Shown piece after piece: positions 33,445 through 42,017 of a stretch of DNA of 64,000 bases. A model generated the notes under the pieces. That model was not told where the DNA came from, made no database searches, and saw only the letters and a program-made list of their open reading frames with translations. Source of the stretch: Bacillaceae bacterium (GTDB lineage: Bacteria > Bacillota > Bacilli > JACDOE01); assembly GCA_017656255.1 (NCBI GenBank), contig JACDOE010000001.1, forward strand, positions 871,205 through 935,204, given 5' to 3'. Positions within the stretch are counted from its first letter, which is position 1; every line of letters begins with the position of its first letter. The translations under genes and the position numbers were made by a program.

Positions 33445-34626
33445 TTATTGGGCCCGGTTGAACACCGCTTTCAGCACCGGACGGATTTCCTCCGGTTGCA
33501 GGTACTTCCAGAAAACTTCTCCGTAAATCAGGATATCCGAATGCAGATGCAGACCGATCAGATTTCCTTCCACACCGTAACTGGTACCGGAATTGCCTAC
33601 ATATCCCACGATGTCGTCGGTCGTCACCCGATCCCCCACTTTCAGATCATCCGGAATATCGGACAGGTGGACATAACGTACCATCACGCCCTGATCATAC
33701 TGGACCCAGACCTGTCTCCCACGCATTCTGTCCAGGATATAATCAGGCGTACGCGGCCTTTGTGCCGCTTCCCGCAGGAAAGCGTCCCTTTCTTCAAACG
33801 TCATTTCCCGATAATCATGATCTGCCCGCACGACCACCCCGTCCGCCATAGAATAAACCGGTGTATGCTGGTCCACATGAACTCCGACATAGCCGCTGTA
33901 CCAATCAATCCCTTCATGCGTACCGTTTCGATAGCTACGTGGGGCTCCCGGAAGATGAGAGTCTTTGTCACTGATTTTTGCGCCTTTGATCGGTAAAGAC
34001 AAAAAGGAAAGATAAGAACTGATTGCTTCCGCATCCATCGTTGGAAGCACGGGATCTTGAGTTCCCTTGAATACAGGTGATGTCTCTGTGCCTGTACCGA
34101 TTGTGGCATCCCGAATCACAACCTGATTCTCACCAGAGACAACATCCGTTTCCAGCCCGAGTCCCTCGCGAACAAAGGTAATCGGGACCTGGATCTCTTT
34201 TCCTTCTTCTTCAATAAGCGGCTGACACCGGACCGGCAAATACACCCCGTTACGTTCGAGCACCGGTGCTCCCTTGATCATTTTGAACCGATCACCGCCC
34301 ACGGCAACTTCCACCAGGCCATTGACCGCATCATAGTTCAGCGTTCCTTCAAATGCGTCAACCAGCTGATTTAAAGAAATGTAGGACTGGCCGTCAACCT
34401 CTCGGAACGCCAGGGCAAGTTTCGGTTCAGGTTCCGGCTTCGGTTCACCTTCCCCTTTTTCCGAAATTGAAGCTGGTGGTTCCCCTTCCTTAACGTTTTG
34501 AGGATGGCCATTCGTCTGATCAGTCTGATCATGGGCGCTCGACGACGAGTAAGCGAAAAACATCACCGTTGAGAAGACGATTAATACAGAGATAATACCC
34601 GCAAAAATCCATATTTCTTTTTTCAT
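33445..34626 (-). CDS. Secreted M23 peptidase with copper-amine-oxidase-like stalk domain
   Basis: A 393-residue membrane-anchored or secreted protein: N-terminal hydrophobic segment (about 5-26), an acidic E/P/K-rich linker (about 45-70), a stalk domain of the copper amine oxidase N-terminal type (about 72-172), then a LytM/M23 domain. Metal ligands are HEGIDWY (about 239-245, HxxxD) and HLHSD (about 362-366, HxH). M23 enzymes cut peptide bonds in peptidoglycan. A roughly 30-residue helical insertion (RPRTPDYILDRMRGR region) sits inside the peptidase domain. It is next to another stalk-domain protein; SpoIIQ-like sporulation roles are possible but not shown. Confidence 0.85.
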   Translation of the reverse strand: MKKEIWIFAGIISVLIVFSTVMFFAYSSSSAHDQTDQTNGHPQNVKEGEPPASISEKGEGEPKPEPEPKLALAFREVDGQSYISLNQLVDAFEGTLNYDAVNGLVEVAVGGDRFKMIKGAPVLERNGVYLPVRCQPLIEEEGKEIQVPITFVREGLGLETDVVSGENQVVIRDATIGTGTETSPVFKGTQDPVLPTMDAEAISSYLSFLSLPIKGAKISDKDSHLPGAPRSYRNGTHEGIDWYSGYVGVHVDQHTPVYSMADGVVVRADHDYREMTFEERDAFLREAAQRPRTPDYILDRMRGRQVWVQYDQGVMVRYVHLSDIPDDLKVGDRVTTDDIVGYVGNSGTSYGVEGNLIGLHLHSDILIYGEVFWKYLQPEEIRPVLKAVFNRAQ

Positions 34627-34737
34627 ATTCTGATGACTCCCCGCTGTTGATCTATAATTTCACCATAACGGAAAACAGCAACGGATGCAATACAGAAAAC
34701 CCGGTCAGCATCAGGGCTTTCCGGGTAAGATGAGAAA

Positions 34738-34762
34738 AGGTTGTTGAGCGACTCAACAACCT
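34738..34762 (-). terminator. Terminator after the 34764 stalk-domain gene
   Basis: Perfect 11-bp stem AGGTTGTTGAG / CTCAACAACCT with a 3-base loop and TTTTC tail on the minus strand, directly after the stop codon. Confidence 0.85.
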
Positions 34763-34763
34763 C

Positions 34764-35366
34764 CTACTCGACGTAAATCACATTTTGTCCTACTGTTACA
34801 TAATCGGAATCCGGTGTTTTCATCAGGAATTTCACGGTATAATAATCCTGAGATTCTTCAAAGGTAAACTCCGGAACTTTCTGGGTAAAAATAAACCGGC
34901 TATCAGTAAACATGCTTGGTGAACTGCTGAATTGTTCCGTTCCATCCTGGTCTTCTATCACGACTTTAAAGAACAGTTCTTCCGCTTCCGGTGCCTGTGC
35001 AACTTCGACGAAAACTTTAAATGTCAGGGTTTGGCCGGCTTTAACGGCCATAAAAGGATACAGCCTGTTGTCCTCACCGTTCTTGATCGCGGACACAATC
35101 ATATTGACATGGGGTTTCGTAATATTGACTGTTCCGTCTTCGTAGGAAACAAACCCGCCCATCTCCCGGGCCAGTGAACGAACCGGCGCGACAGATGTCC
35201 CTTCTATGACAAACGGAGGAACAGATGAATCCAGTGATTCTCCATTAATATTAACCCTGATGCTGGGATATTTATCGAATACCAGACCGGAAACGGGCTT
35301 TCCATAGACCGTGGTGATGCCGATAAGTAACATCAATGCCAGGATCAACCCGATTTTCTTTTTCAT
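34764..35366 (-). CDS. Secreted copper-amine-oxidase-like stalk-domain protein
   Basis: A 200-residue exported protein: signal peptide (about 1-22), a short stalk domain (about 35-90: INGESLDSSVPPFVIEGTSVAPVRSLAREMGG) and a C-terminal beta-rich region (about 95-200) with no recognised domain. The stalk domain occurs in many exported proteins of sporulating Firmicutes and is not itself an amine oxidase. It precedes the M23 peptidase, with its own terminator. Confidence 0.75.
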   Translation of the reverse strand: MKKKIGLILALMLLIGITTVYGKPVSGLVFDKYPSIRVNINGESLDSSVPPFVIEGTSVAPVRSLAREMGGFVSYEDGTVNITKPHVNMIVSAIKNGEDNRLYPFMAVKAGQTLTFKVFVEVAQAPEAEELFFKVVIEDQDGTEQFSSSPSMFTDSRFIFTQKVPEFTFEESQDYYTVKFLMKTPDSDYVTVGQNVIYVE

Positions 35367-35468
35367 CCTGTTGAAACCTCCACTGTTTTTGTTCTATATG
35401 GTTATACGCATGAATATAACATTTGTTTTGTTCTTTTTCAAAAAAATTTTCAGAAGTGAGGAGAAACC

Positions 35469-36302
35469 ATGTCGTATCAACAATTAAAGTGGCTCATCAT
35501 CATCATACCCAGTCTGACCATCGGGGTCTGGGAATTTGTCAGGCACCGTTACCTGCTGCCTGTCATCTCCATGGAACTGGGGAACTGGCTCTCCCCCCTC
35601 ATTACCCTGGCCGTGTCCATGCTTTTTCTGACCCGGCTTTTTGAGATGATGGAAAAAATGAGAGAGACACTGGAAAAGGAAAAAGAACGGAAAGCGATCA
35701 CCGAGGAGAGGGAACGAATCGCCCGTGAAATCCACGACCGGATCGCCCAGTCTCTCTTTTTTCTCAACGTAAAAGCCCAGCAAATAAAAGAGAAAGTGGC
35801 GCGCAACGAACCGGTTGAAGAAGATATCCTTAAAATGCAGAATTCCCTTCGCAAAACACACAGTCATGTGAGACAGGCCATTACCAATCTGAAGACCCCC
35901 ACTGAAAACATCTCCATGTTCTGGCGGGACATGGTGATGGATTATCTGAAACAATTTGAAGACGACACCCCTATCAAGGTAAGGGCCGATATTGAAAAAG
36001 AGGATTTCTTGACATCACGGGAGAAAGTAGAATTGTTCAGTTCCCTGCAGGAACTGATGGTCAACATTCAAAAACACGCTCAGGCCGAGAACGTGACCGT
36101 CAGTTTTCACAGACAGAAAGAGGGATGGGTGCTGAGAGTAGCGGATGATGGCATCGGGAAGCCCCCTTTTCGCGAAAACAACGGATACGGTATCAACATG
36201 ATCCGGGAGCGACTCAAGCCGATCGACGCTGAGCTTGCCTTTAAGCCGAATCAGGAACCCGGACATGGCACCATCGCCGAAATAAAGAAAGAAAGGGGCT
36301 GA
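35469..36302 (+). CDS. Sensor histidine kinase, HisKA_3 (NarX/LiaS-like) type
   Basis: A 277-residue membrane kinase with two spans (about 7-25 and 40-57) separated by only about 15 residues, so it has no real extracellular sensor domain. A coiled-coil linker (60-85) leads to the phosphoacceptor region ERERIAREIHDRIAQSL (His at about 95) and a HATPase domain with the N box (LQELMVNIQKHA, about 190-201) and DDGIGKPP (about 222-229). AGTGAGGAG precedes the ATG. It forms an operon with the response regulator 5 bases downstream. Confidence 0.9.
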   Translation: MSYQQLKWLIIIIPSLTIGVWEFVRHRYLLPVISMELGNWLSPLITLAVSMLFLTRLFEMMEKMRETLEKEKERKAITEERERIAREIHDRIAQSLFFLNVKAQQIKEKVARNEPVEEDILKMQNSLRKTHSHVRQAITNLKTPTENISMFWRDMVMDYLKQFEDDTPIKVRADIEKEDFLTSREKVELFSSLQELMVNIQKHAQAENVTVSFHRQKEGWVLRVADDGIGKPPFRENNGYGINMIRERLKPIDAELAFKPNQEPGHGTIAEIKKERG

Positions 36303-36307
36303 TTCTG

Positions 36308-36961
36308 TTGTACACCTTTCTTGTCGTAGATGACAGCGCGGAAGCACGGGAAGCCATTTCAGACATCCTGTCCATGGAGCCATCCTTCTATGTGATCGGA
36401 CAGGCCAGCGGCGGACAGCAGGCGCTGGATTTTCTCAAACAGAGAAAAGCCGACATCATTCTGATGGATATTAACATGCCGGAAATGGACGGATTTGAAA
36501 CCACCCGCCGAATCAAAAACAGTTATCCCGAATCAACGATTATTATGTTAAGTGTGTCGGACGATGTACAGGACTTTTTTGAAGCCCTGAAACTGGGGGC
36601 ACAGGGTTATCTGATTAAAAATCTGGAGCCGGATTTGTGGCTGGATTATTTAAGAAGCGTGGCCAGCGGCGATACACCCCTGGAAAAACGAATCGCCCTT
36701 CGTATTCTCAAAGAATTTACGGAAGGAAACGAGCCGTCTGTACCGGAAGCGGAACAGGATGTGTTAACCCGGCGGGAAAAAGAAATCCTGCAGTACGTCG
36801 CCGACGGCTACACCAACCGCAATATCGCAGAAGCACTCTCTATTTCCGAAAATACGGTAAAAAACCATCTTAAAAACATTCTGCAGAAACTTCATCTCAA
36901 AAACCGTGTCCAGTTGGCCCGGTATGCCATGGAACATGAAAACAGGGACGATCCCCTATAG
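36308..36961 (+). CDS. NarL/FixJ-family response regulator
   Basis: A 217-residue two-domain regulator. Receiver domain (1-120) with acidic pair DD at 8-9, phosphoacceptor Asp in ILMDINMPEMDG (about 55), and Lys in YLIKN (about 105). A LuxR-type helix-turn-helix (about 150-212: LTRREKEILQYVADGYTNRNIAEAL) follows. The likely start is TTG at 36308 with AAAGGGG upstream. It is the partner of the kinase just upstream; the target genes are unknown but the nos-type cluster follows directly. Confidence 0.92.
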   Translation: MYTFLVVDDSAEAREAISDILSMEPSFYVIGQASGGQQALDFLKQRKADIILMDINMPEMDGFETTRRIKNSYPESTIIMLSVSDDVQDFFEALKLGAQGYLIKNLEPDLWLDYLRSVASGDTPLEKRIALRILKEFTEGNEPSVPEAEQDVLTRREKEILQYVADGYTNRNIAEALSISENTVKNHLKNILQKLHLKNRVQLARYAMEHENRDDPL

Positions 36962-36983
36962 ACATGTCAAAAATTGTTCACCT

Positions 36984-37011
36984 AAAATAGCCCGAACGGG
37001 CTATTTTTTTT
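36984..37011 (+). terminator. Terminator after the two-component operon
   Basis: AAAATAGCCCG / CGGGCTATTTTTTTT, a tight hairpin with a long T tract. Confidence 0.9.
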
Positions 37012-37037
37012 GTCGAACGTTCAGACTAGTCTATAAA
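37010..37037 (+). promoter_or_regulatory. nosD promoter
   Basis: TTGTCG (37010-37015, starting inside the terminator T tract), 16-base spacer, TATAAA (37032-37037). The terminator followed at once by a promoter indicates that the nos genes form a separate transcript. Confidence 0.5.
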
Positions 37038-37075
37038 AGGAAGGAAAAACAGGCCCCGGGGAGGTGATGGGACTA

Positions 37076-38434
37076 TTGCCAAAATTGATATTCGTCCGGA
37101 TCATCCTGCTGTTGATCACCCTGCCCTTTTTCACACATACCGCATCAGCGGAAGATATGGTCCGGGTTCCGGCCGGTCCGGGCATGCTGGAGCGATATGT
37201 AAAGGAAGCAAAAAGCGGTGACACCCTTTTATTGCAAAAAGGCGTCTATTCACTTAAGCAAACGCTGGTGATCGACAAAAACCTGACGCTGACAGGACAA
37301 AAAGGAACCGTGATCACGGGAGGCGATACGCTTCCCCTGCTGGAGTTAACCGCTGATGGCATCGTGGTGGAAGGGATCACTTTTCGCTATGACGGACCGG
37401 ATCGGGGCATAGAGCAAAGTCTCATTCTGGGCAAAGGTAAGCACTTGACCATTCAGCATAACCGATTTGAACACCTTCTGGTCAGCGGGATCAAACTGGT
37501 GAACAGCCGGGACTCTCTGATCGGCAATAATGAATTTATCGGAAATCCAGACTGGTCCAAAAGTAAGCGTGGTAACGCCATCTACCTGCAGAACGCTTCA
37601 GCAAACCGGATAATCGACAACCGCATCGATGCGGTGCAGGATGGGTGTTATGTGTTTGATGCTCACGAAAACCGGTTTGAAACGAATCATGTCACCCGTT
37701 CCCGCTATGCGATTCACCTGATGTATGCCAACGACACCCGGATCCGCAACAATCTTGCATCGGGCAATGTGACCGGTGCGATGATCATGGGAGCCGTCCG
37801 CGGCGAAGTGACGGACAATCGTTTTGAGGACCATTCATCATACAATGGTTGCGGCATTCTGTTATATGATACGGAAAGCTTTGATATTCACCATAACACC
37901 CTGAGCCAGAACGGCATGGGGATATATATGGAAACCACCCGTTCCACGCAGATTCGGCAGAACGAACTGCTGCACAACCATCGGGCCTGGGTGATTCAGA
38001 AAGGCTTACAGGACAACCGTATCTGGAACAACAACATGATCGGAAACGTCTATGCCCTTTCTCAAAACACTACTACGGATTCTCCGATTTTCTCCCATGA
38101 CGGTCAGGGTAATTACTGGGACACGTATCAGGGATTTGATCTGGACCGTGATGGGTACGGTGATGCTCCCTATTGGCAACAAACAGCGCTCAGTCGCTAC
38201 ACATCTCGTGTTCCGGCCCTGCAGGTTTTCTTTAACAGCCCGGTGATGACCGCGCTTGATTACAGCCGTCCTGACCAGAACATGGTGGATCCCCACCCGG
38301 CAATGGTCCCCGTCACTATACGGAAAGAGACCGCACCGGAGCAACCGGGAGCACGTTATGCCCTGTTCATATCCGGCATGATTTTATTTGTTACAGGTTT
38401 TTTCATCACAAAAGGAGGTATTCGACATGCGTAA
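37076..38434 (+). CDS. nosD: NosD-like periplasmic/extracytoplasmic copper-maturation protein
   Basis: About 452 residues: signal peptide (about 1-27, ending ASA), a right-handed parallel beta-helix built of NosD/CASH repeats (about 55-350, with N-rich turns such as NNEFIGN, NNLASGN and NNNMIGN), a conserved GQGNYWDTYQGFDLDRDGYGD segment (about 343-363) and a C-terminal membrane anchor (about 425-445). NosD helps assemble the CuZ centre of nitrous oxide reductase with the NosFY transporter. The start is uncertain: TTG 37076 has GGAGGTGA about 8 bases upstream; GTG 37064 and ATG 37067 overlap that site. It overlaps nosL by 8 bases. Confidence 0.88.
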   Translation: MPKLIFVRIILLLITLPFFTHTASAEDMVRVPAGPGMLERYVKEAKSGDTLLLQKGVYSLKQTLVIDKNLTLTGQKGTVITGGDTLPLLELTADGIVVEGITFRYDGPDRGIEQSLILGKGKHLTIQHNRFEHLLVSGIKLVNSRDSLIGNNEFIGNPDWSKSKRGNAIYLQNASANRIIDNRIDAVQDGCYVFDAHENRFETNHVTRSRYAIHLMYANDTRIRNNLASGNVTGAMIMGAVRGEVTDNRFEDHSSYNGCGILLYDTESFDIHHNTLSQNGMGIYMETTRSTQIRQNELLHNHRAWVIQKGLQDNRIWNNNMIGNVYALSQNTTTDSPIFSHDGQGNYWDTYQGFDLDRDGYGDAPYWQQTALSRYTSRVPALQVFFNSPVMTALDYSRPDQNMVDPHPAMVPVTIRKETAPEQPGARYALFISGMILFVTGFFITKGGIRHA

Positions 38435-38921
38435 ATCCCTGTACTTTTTATTCGTTATGATGTTTGTGATTGTGAGTGGATGTGGAACCAATCAGGCCAG
38501 CCCTGTGGACATTAACCCGGAAACAGACAAATGTGACGTCTGCCATATGATGATTCATGACCAGCGTTTTGCCGCTGAGATTATCAAGGATGACGGTACC
38601 GCTTATAAGTACGATGACATTGGATGTCTGATCAAACATATGGAGGAACAACCCGAGCTGGCCGACAACACCAAGTTTATTTATGATTACAATGAAACCG
38701 GATGGGTAAATATGGATGAAGGTCACTATGTGTACAATCCGGATGTGATGTCTCCCATGGGATACAATGTGTTTACCTTCTCTTCCGGAGGCGACGCACA
38801 GGCTTTCGTTGATGACAATGGTGGAACACTGATGACTGCTGAAGAGCTGGATAACCACACCTGGGAACGTCATATGACCGAAGAAATGAAGAAAAAAATG
38901 AAGGAAAAGATGAATAAATAA
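38427..38921 (+). CDS. nosL: NosL-family copper lipoprotein
   Basis: A 164-residue lipoprotein: signal peptide with lipobox VSGC (Cys at about residue 19), then the NosL signature CDVCHMMI (about 36-43), whose Cys and Met residues bind Cu(I), and the DDIGCLIKHM segment. NosL delivers copper to the NosD-NosFY assembly machinery. The C-terminus is a Met/Lys-rich helix (HMTEEMKKKMKEKMNK). AAAGGAGG precedes the ATG, inside the end of nosD. Confidence 0.9.
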   Translation: MRKSLYFLFVMMFVIVSGCGTNQASPVDINPETDKCDVCHMMIHDQRFAAEIIKDDGTAYKYDDIGCLIKHMEEQPELADNTKFIYDYNETGWVNMDEGHYVYNPDVMSPMGYNVFTFSSGGDAQAFVDDNGGTLMTAEELDNHTWERHMTEEMKKKMKEKMNK

Positions 38922-38941
38922 AAAGGAATCTGTGATAAAAA

Positions 38942-39772
38942 ATGGACACAAAAGCATGGTTGACCATCGCCCGATTTGAATGGAAACAGGCTTCCCGACA
39001 GTTCTGGATGATTTTGTTCACATTTTTACTGCTCCTTTTTCAGGGACTGTTTCTGATGTCTGAACTGTTGACAGCCGGAAGCCCCGGTTTTTCCGGGTTT
39101 AACCGTATGACCGGACAAATGCTGAATCTTAACCTGATCCTGCTTCCGATCATGGGCATGTTGATCGGAAGCCTGTCCATATCCGGAGGGAAGGAAGATC
39201 GGCAGTGGCAACTGATTCAAACCTACCCCCTTCCCACCGGTCACCTGATTCTGGGCAAATTTGTGGGACTGTCCCTGGCTTTTACCGGAATTCTCGCGGT
39301 TTCCTACGGGTTGCTGGGGATGATCGGATTCTTTGTGCTTCCCGGCTCGTCAATTGAAAAATTTTTACTGTTTCTGCTGGGAAGCCTGGTGCTGGTCCTG
39401 ATTTATCTGTCAATCGGCATTTGGCTGGGTAATCTGGCCCGTAATCGGTTGCAGGCCATTGCCGGCAGTGTGGTTATCTGGTTTGTCAGTCTGTTTGTGC
39501 TCCCTTTTGCTGCGATTAACACGGCGATGATTCTGCCGGCAGGCTGGGTCAAATCCTTCTTGTTGACGCTAATCATCCTGAATCCGGTCGAGTTTGTACG
39601 GGTCTCGACCATCCTGTTGCTTGGAAATGGCGCCATTCTGGGAACCCCCTATTACGATCTCAACCAGTGGTTCCCTTCTCTTTACGGATATATGACGGTT
39701 TTCAGCTACACCCTGATAGACTGCCTGATCATCCTGTGGCTGGCATCCCGCACCGGAAGGAGGGCCTCCTGA
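38942..39772 (+). CDS. nosY: NosY-like ABC transporter permease
   Basis: A 276-residue membrane protein with six predicted spans, of the ABC-2 type used by NosY (spans near 22-40, 60-80, 105-125, 140-160, 175-195, 245-265). NosY with NosF powers a conformational change that drives maturation of the copper site in N2O reductase. It begins 20 bases after nosL and ends 1 base before nosF. Confidence 0.85.
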   Translation: MDTKAWLTIARFEWKQASRQFWMILFTFLLLLFQGLFLMSELLTAGSPGFSGFNRMTGQMLNLNLILLPIMGMLIGSLSISGGKEDRQWQLIQTYPLPTGHLILGKFVGLSLAFTGILAVSYGLLGMIGFFVLPGSSIEKFLLFLLGSLVLVLIYLSIGIWLGNLARNRLQAIAGSVVIWFVSLFVLPFAAINTAMILPAGWVKSFLLTLIILNPVEFVRVSTILLLGNGAILGTPYYDLNQWFPSLYGYMTVFSYTLIDCLIILWLASRTGRRAS

Positions 39773-39773
39773 C

Positions 39774-40475
39774 ATGGAACCGATTCTGGAAGTCAATGAT
39801 GTCTCAAAATCAATCAAGAAAAAAACGCTTCTGTCCCCACTTTCATTTCGCGTTTACCCGGGCGAATGCCTGTCACTCTGCGGAGGAAACGGTGCGGGTA
39901 AAAGTACGCTGATTCGCATGATTTCCGGGCTTTTAACACCGACCACCGGTCATATCCAGATTAATGGAAAATCACGATCTAGGATGACACCACAGGAACG
40001 TTCCGTTTTCGGCTATATGCCGGATCACCTGTTATTCCCGGAAAATATGACGGCGCTGGATATCCTCCACTTTTACGGGAAGTTGAAAGGCGTCCCCGGG
40101 GAACAGGTTTATCTAGCCCTTGACCGGGTGGGACTGACAGAGGTTGCCCGGCAAAGAGTCGGTGGATTTTCCAAAGGGATGAATCAGCGCCTCCTGTTTG
40201 CGCAGGCTATCCTGGGCCGACCTCGACTGCTGGTGATGGATGAACCGACCAACGGCCTTGATCCGGACTGGGTCCGCACCTTTGAAAATCTGATTCAAAC
40301 GATTAAAAACGACGGAACCGCCATACTCTTCTCAACCCATGATCTGCATGTCGTGGAACAAGTAGCGGATCGGGTCATTTTTCTCAGAGACGGCAGAACG
40401 CTATTGAATGAGACGGTCCCTCACATTCAAGATGAGTATGATTCGGTCCAGGACGCCTTTTTTTCGTTAAAATAA
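39774..40475 (+). CDS. nosF: NosF-like ABC transporter ATP-binding protein
   Basis: A 233-residue ATPase: Walker A CGGNGAGKST (about residues 37-46), ABC signature FSKGMNQ (about 131-137), Walker B LLVMDEP (about 150-156) and the switch His in FSTHD (about 186). The context (nosD-nosL-nosY) identifies it as the NosF component. Last gene of the four-gene operon; I see no clear terminator behind it. Confidence 0.88.
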   Translation: MEPILEVNDVSKSIKKKTLLSPLSFRVYPGECLSLCGGNGAGKSTLIRMISGLLTPTTGHIQINGKSRSRMTPQERSVFGYMPDHLLFPENMTALDILHFYGKLKGVPGEQVYLALDRVGLTEVARQRVGGFSKGMNQRLLFAQAILGRPRLLVMDEPTNGLDPDWVRTFENLIQTIKNDGTAILFSTHDLHVVEQVADRVIFLRDGRTLLNETVPHIQDEYDSVQDAFFSLK

Positions 40476-40569
40476 AATTTTTGGTGAACATTGTCATTTT
40501 CCCCCTTTTCCTGTAGATAAATTATGGTAATATGATATAAACAGAATTTATCGAACAGGAGGGGGAACC

Positions 40570-41874
40570 ATGAACCCTGAACAATCCAGCGTGAAAAACA
40601 GGGTCCGTTTCGGCCTTGTGAAAAAAATCGTTCTGGGCATTGCTATTCTCTCGATGGTTACATACGGAACCAGTGCTTTCTTTATCTTTGTACTGGGGGA
40701 TTATTTTTCTTCATACATACCTGAATGGCTTTTTGTCTCGTTAACACTTGTCCTTGGAATCATCTGGTCCGGGATTCTGGGATGGATTGCCGCCCGGATT
40801 ATCATCAAACCGCTCACGATTTTGACAGAATCGGCGGAAAAAGCGGCTGAGGGTGATTTGCGCGTCGAGGTCTATATCCCGAAATCAAAGGATGAATTGC
40901 ATGCACTGGCCCTTGCCTTTCGCAACATGATTGACAATTTAAAAACGATGATTGAGAACATTCAGCAAAACTTTGAACAGTCCACCCGCAGTGTGGAAGA
41001 GTTGAGAAATGCGTCTGAAATGGCCGCCGACCAGGCGGAAAACATCAGCCGTACTATTGAGGAAATTGCCCGGGGAGCTGAAAAGCAGGCCCAGGCTTCT
41101 CAGACAACGCTTGCTTCCGTCGAGGAGGTCACCCGACTGTCTGAAGAGGCCAGTGAAAAAGCCGACCACTCTAAGGATCAGACAGAACGGATGGTCAATA
41201 CGATCAATGAAAGCCGTACCGTGGTACAATCCCTGGTTGAAGGCATGCACCGCCTGGCCCGGGAAAATCAGGAATCGATCAAGGTGGTTCGCCGCCTTCA
41301 GGACAATGCGAACAAAATCGGCGAAATTACGGAAGTGGTCGGGGAAATTTCCGAACAGACCAATCTGCTGGCCCTGAATGCTTCGATTGAGGCGGCGCGG
41401 GCAGGCGAACACGGACGAGGATTTGCCGTCGTCGCCGAGGAGGTACGGAAATTGGCCGATCAGAGTTCCACCGCCGTTCAGAATATTCATGACCTGATCA
41501 TTCAGATGCAGGCCGAGGTGGAACGTTCGGTCAGCCAGATTGAATCCCAGGTGGAACTGGCCGATCGGGAATCCAAACGTGGTGAAGAAACCACCCGGGC
41601 TCTTGACGAAATCAACCACTCGGTCAATGAAGTCGTTTCCTCTGTTGAGGAGATTGTCGGCCTCATCCGCAAACAGGCGGATAACATGAGCCAGACGGCA
41701 TACGAAGCAAGAGAAGTCGCTTCCGTGGCCGAACAAACTTCCGCCGGTTCCGAGCAGGTAGCCGCTTCTACCCAGGAACAGACAGCTGTCATGGAGGAGA
41801 TCGCTGCATCAATCCAGGTCCTGGAGAAACAGGCCCATACGTTGCAAAAGCAAATTGAAAGATTTCAAGTTTAG
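40570..41874 (+). CDS. Methyl-accepting chemotaxis protein without a large sensor domain
   Basis: A 434-residue receptor: two membrane spans (about 18-40 and 52-75) with an external loop of only about 12 residues, a HAMP domain (about 75-128) and a long cytoplasmic signalling coiled coil (about 150-430) with the conserved hairpin tip [38 protein letters not shown] (about 260-297). With so little outside the membrane it probably senses membrane or cytoplasmic conditions or acts with a partner. GGAGGGGGAACC precedes the ATG. It has its own terminator. Confidence 0.93.
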   Translation: MNPEQSSVKNRVRFGLVKKIVLGIAILSMVTYGTSAFFIFVLGDYFSSYIPEWLFVSLTLVLGIIWSGILGWIAARIIIKPLTILTESAEKAAEGDLRVEVYIPKSKDELHALALAFRNMIDNLKTMIENIQQNFEQSTRSVEELRNASEMAADQAENISRTIEEIARGAEKQAQASQTTLASVEEVTRLSEEASEKADHSKDQTERMVNTINESRTVVQSLVEGMHRLARENQESIKVVRRLQDNANKIGEITEVVGEISEQTNLLALNASIEAARAGEHGRGFAVVAEEVRKLADQSSTAVQNIHDLIIQMQAEVERSVSQIESQVELADRESKRGEETTRALDEINHSVNEVVSSVEEIVGLIRKQADNMSQTAYEAREVASVAEQTSAGSEQVAASTQEQTAVMEEIAASIQVLEKQAHTLQKQIERFQV

Positions 41875-41891
41875 CAAAATGGTTGATAAAA

Positions 41892-41921
41892 ACACCCTGC
41901 ACCGGGCAGGGTGTTTTTTTT
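41892..41921 (+). terminator. Terminator after the chemoreceptor gene
   Basis: ACACCCTGC / GCAGGGTGT stem, 5-base loop, then seven T residues. Confidence 0.92.
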
Positions 41922-42017
41922 GCGCCGCTGGAACACAGTCCGGGTACCCGTTTTATGTGTGACTAAAAATAATTCTCCCCTTTGACTGACACACTAATAT
42001 AAAAAAGGAGTTTCCTT

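Noticed and set aside
37016-37031. LexA/DinR-like box (CGAACGTTC) near the nosD promoter
   Set aside because: The spacing does not fit CGAAC-N4-GTTCG; the half sites overlap, so it is probably chance.
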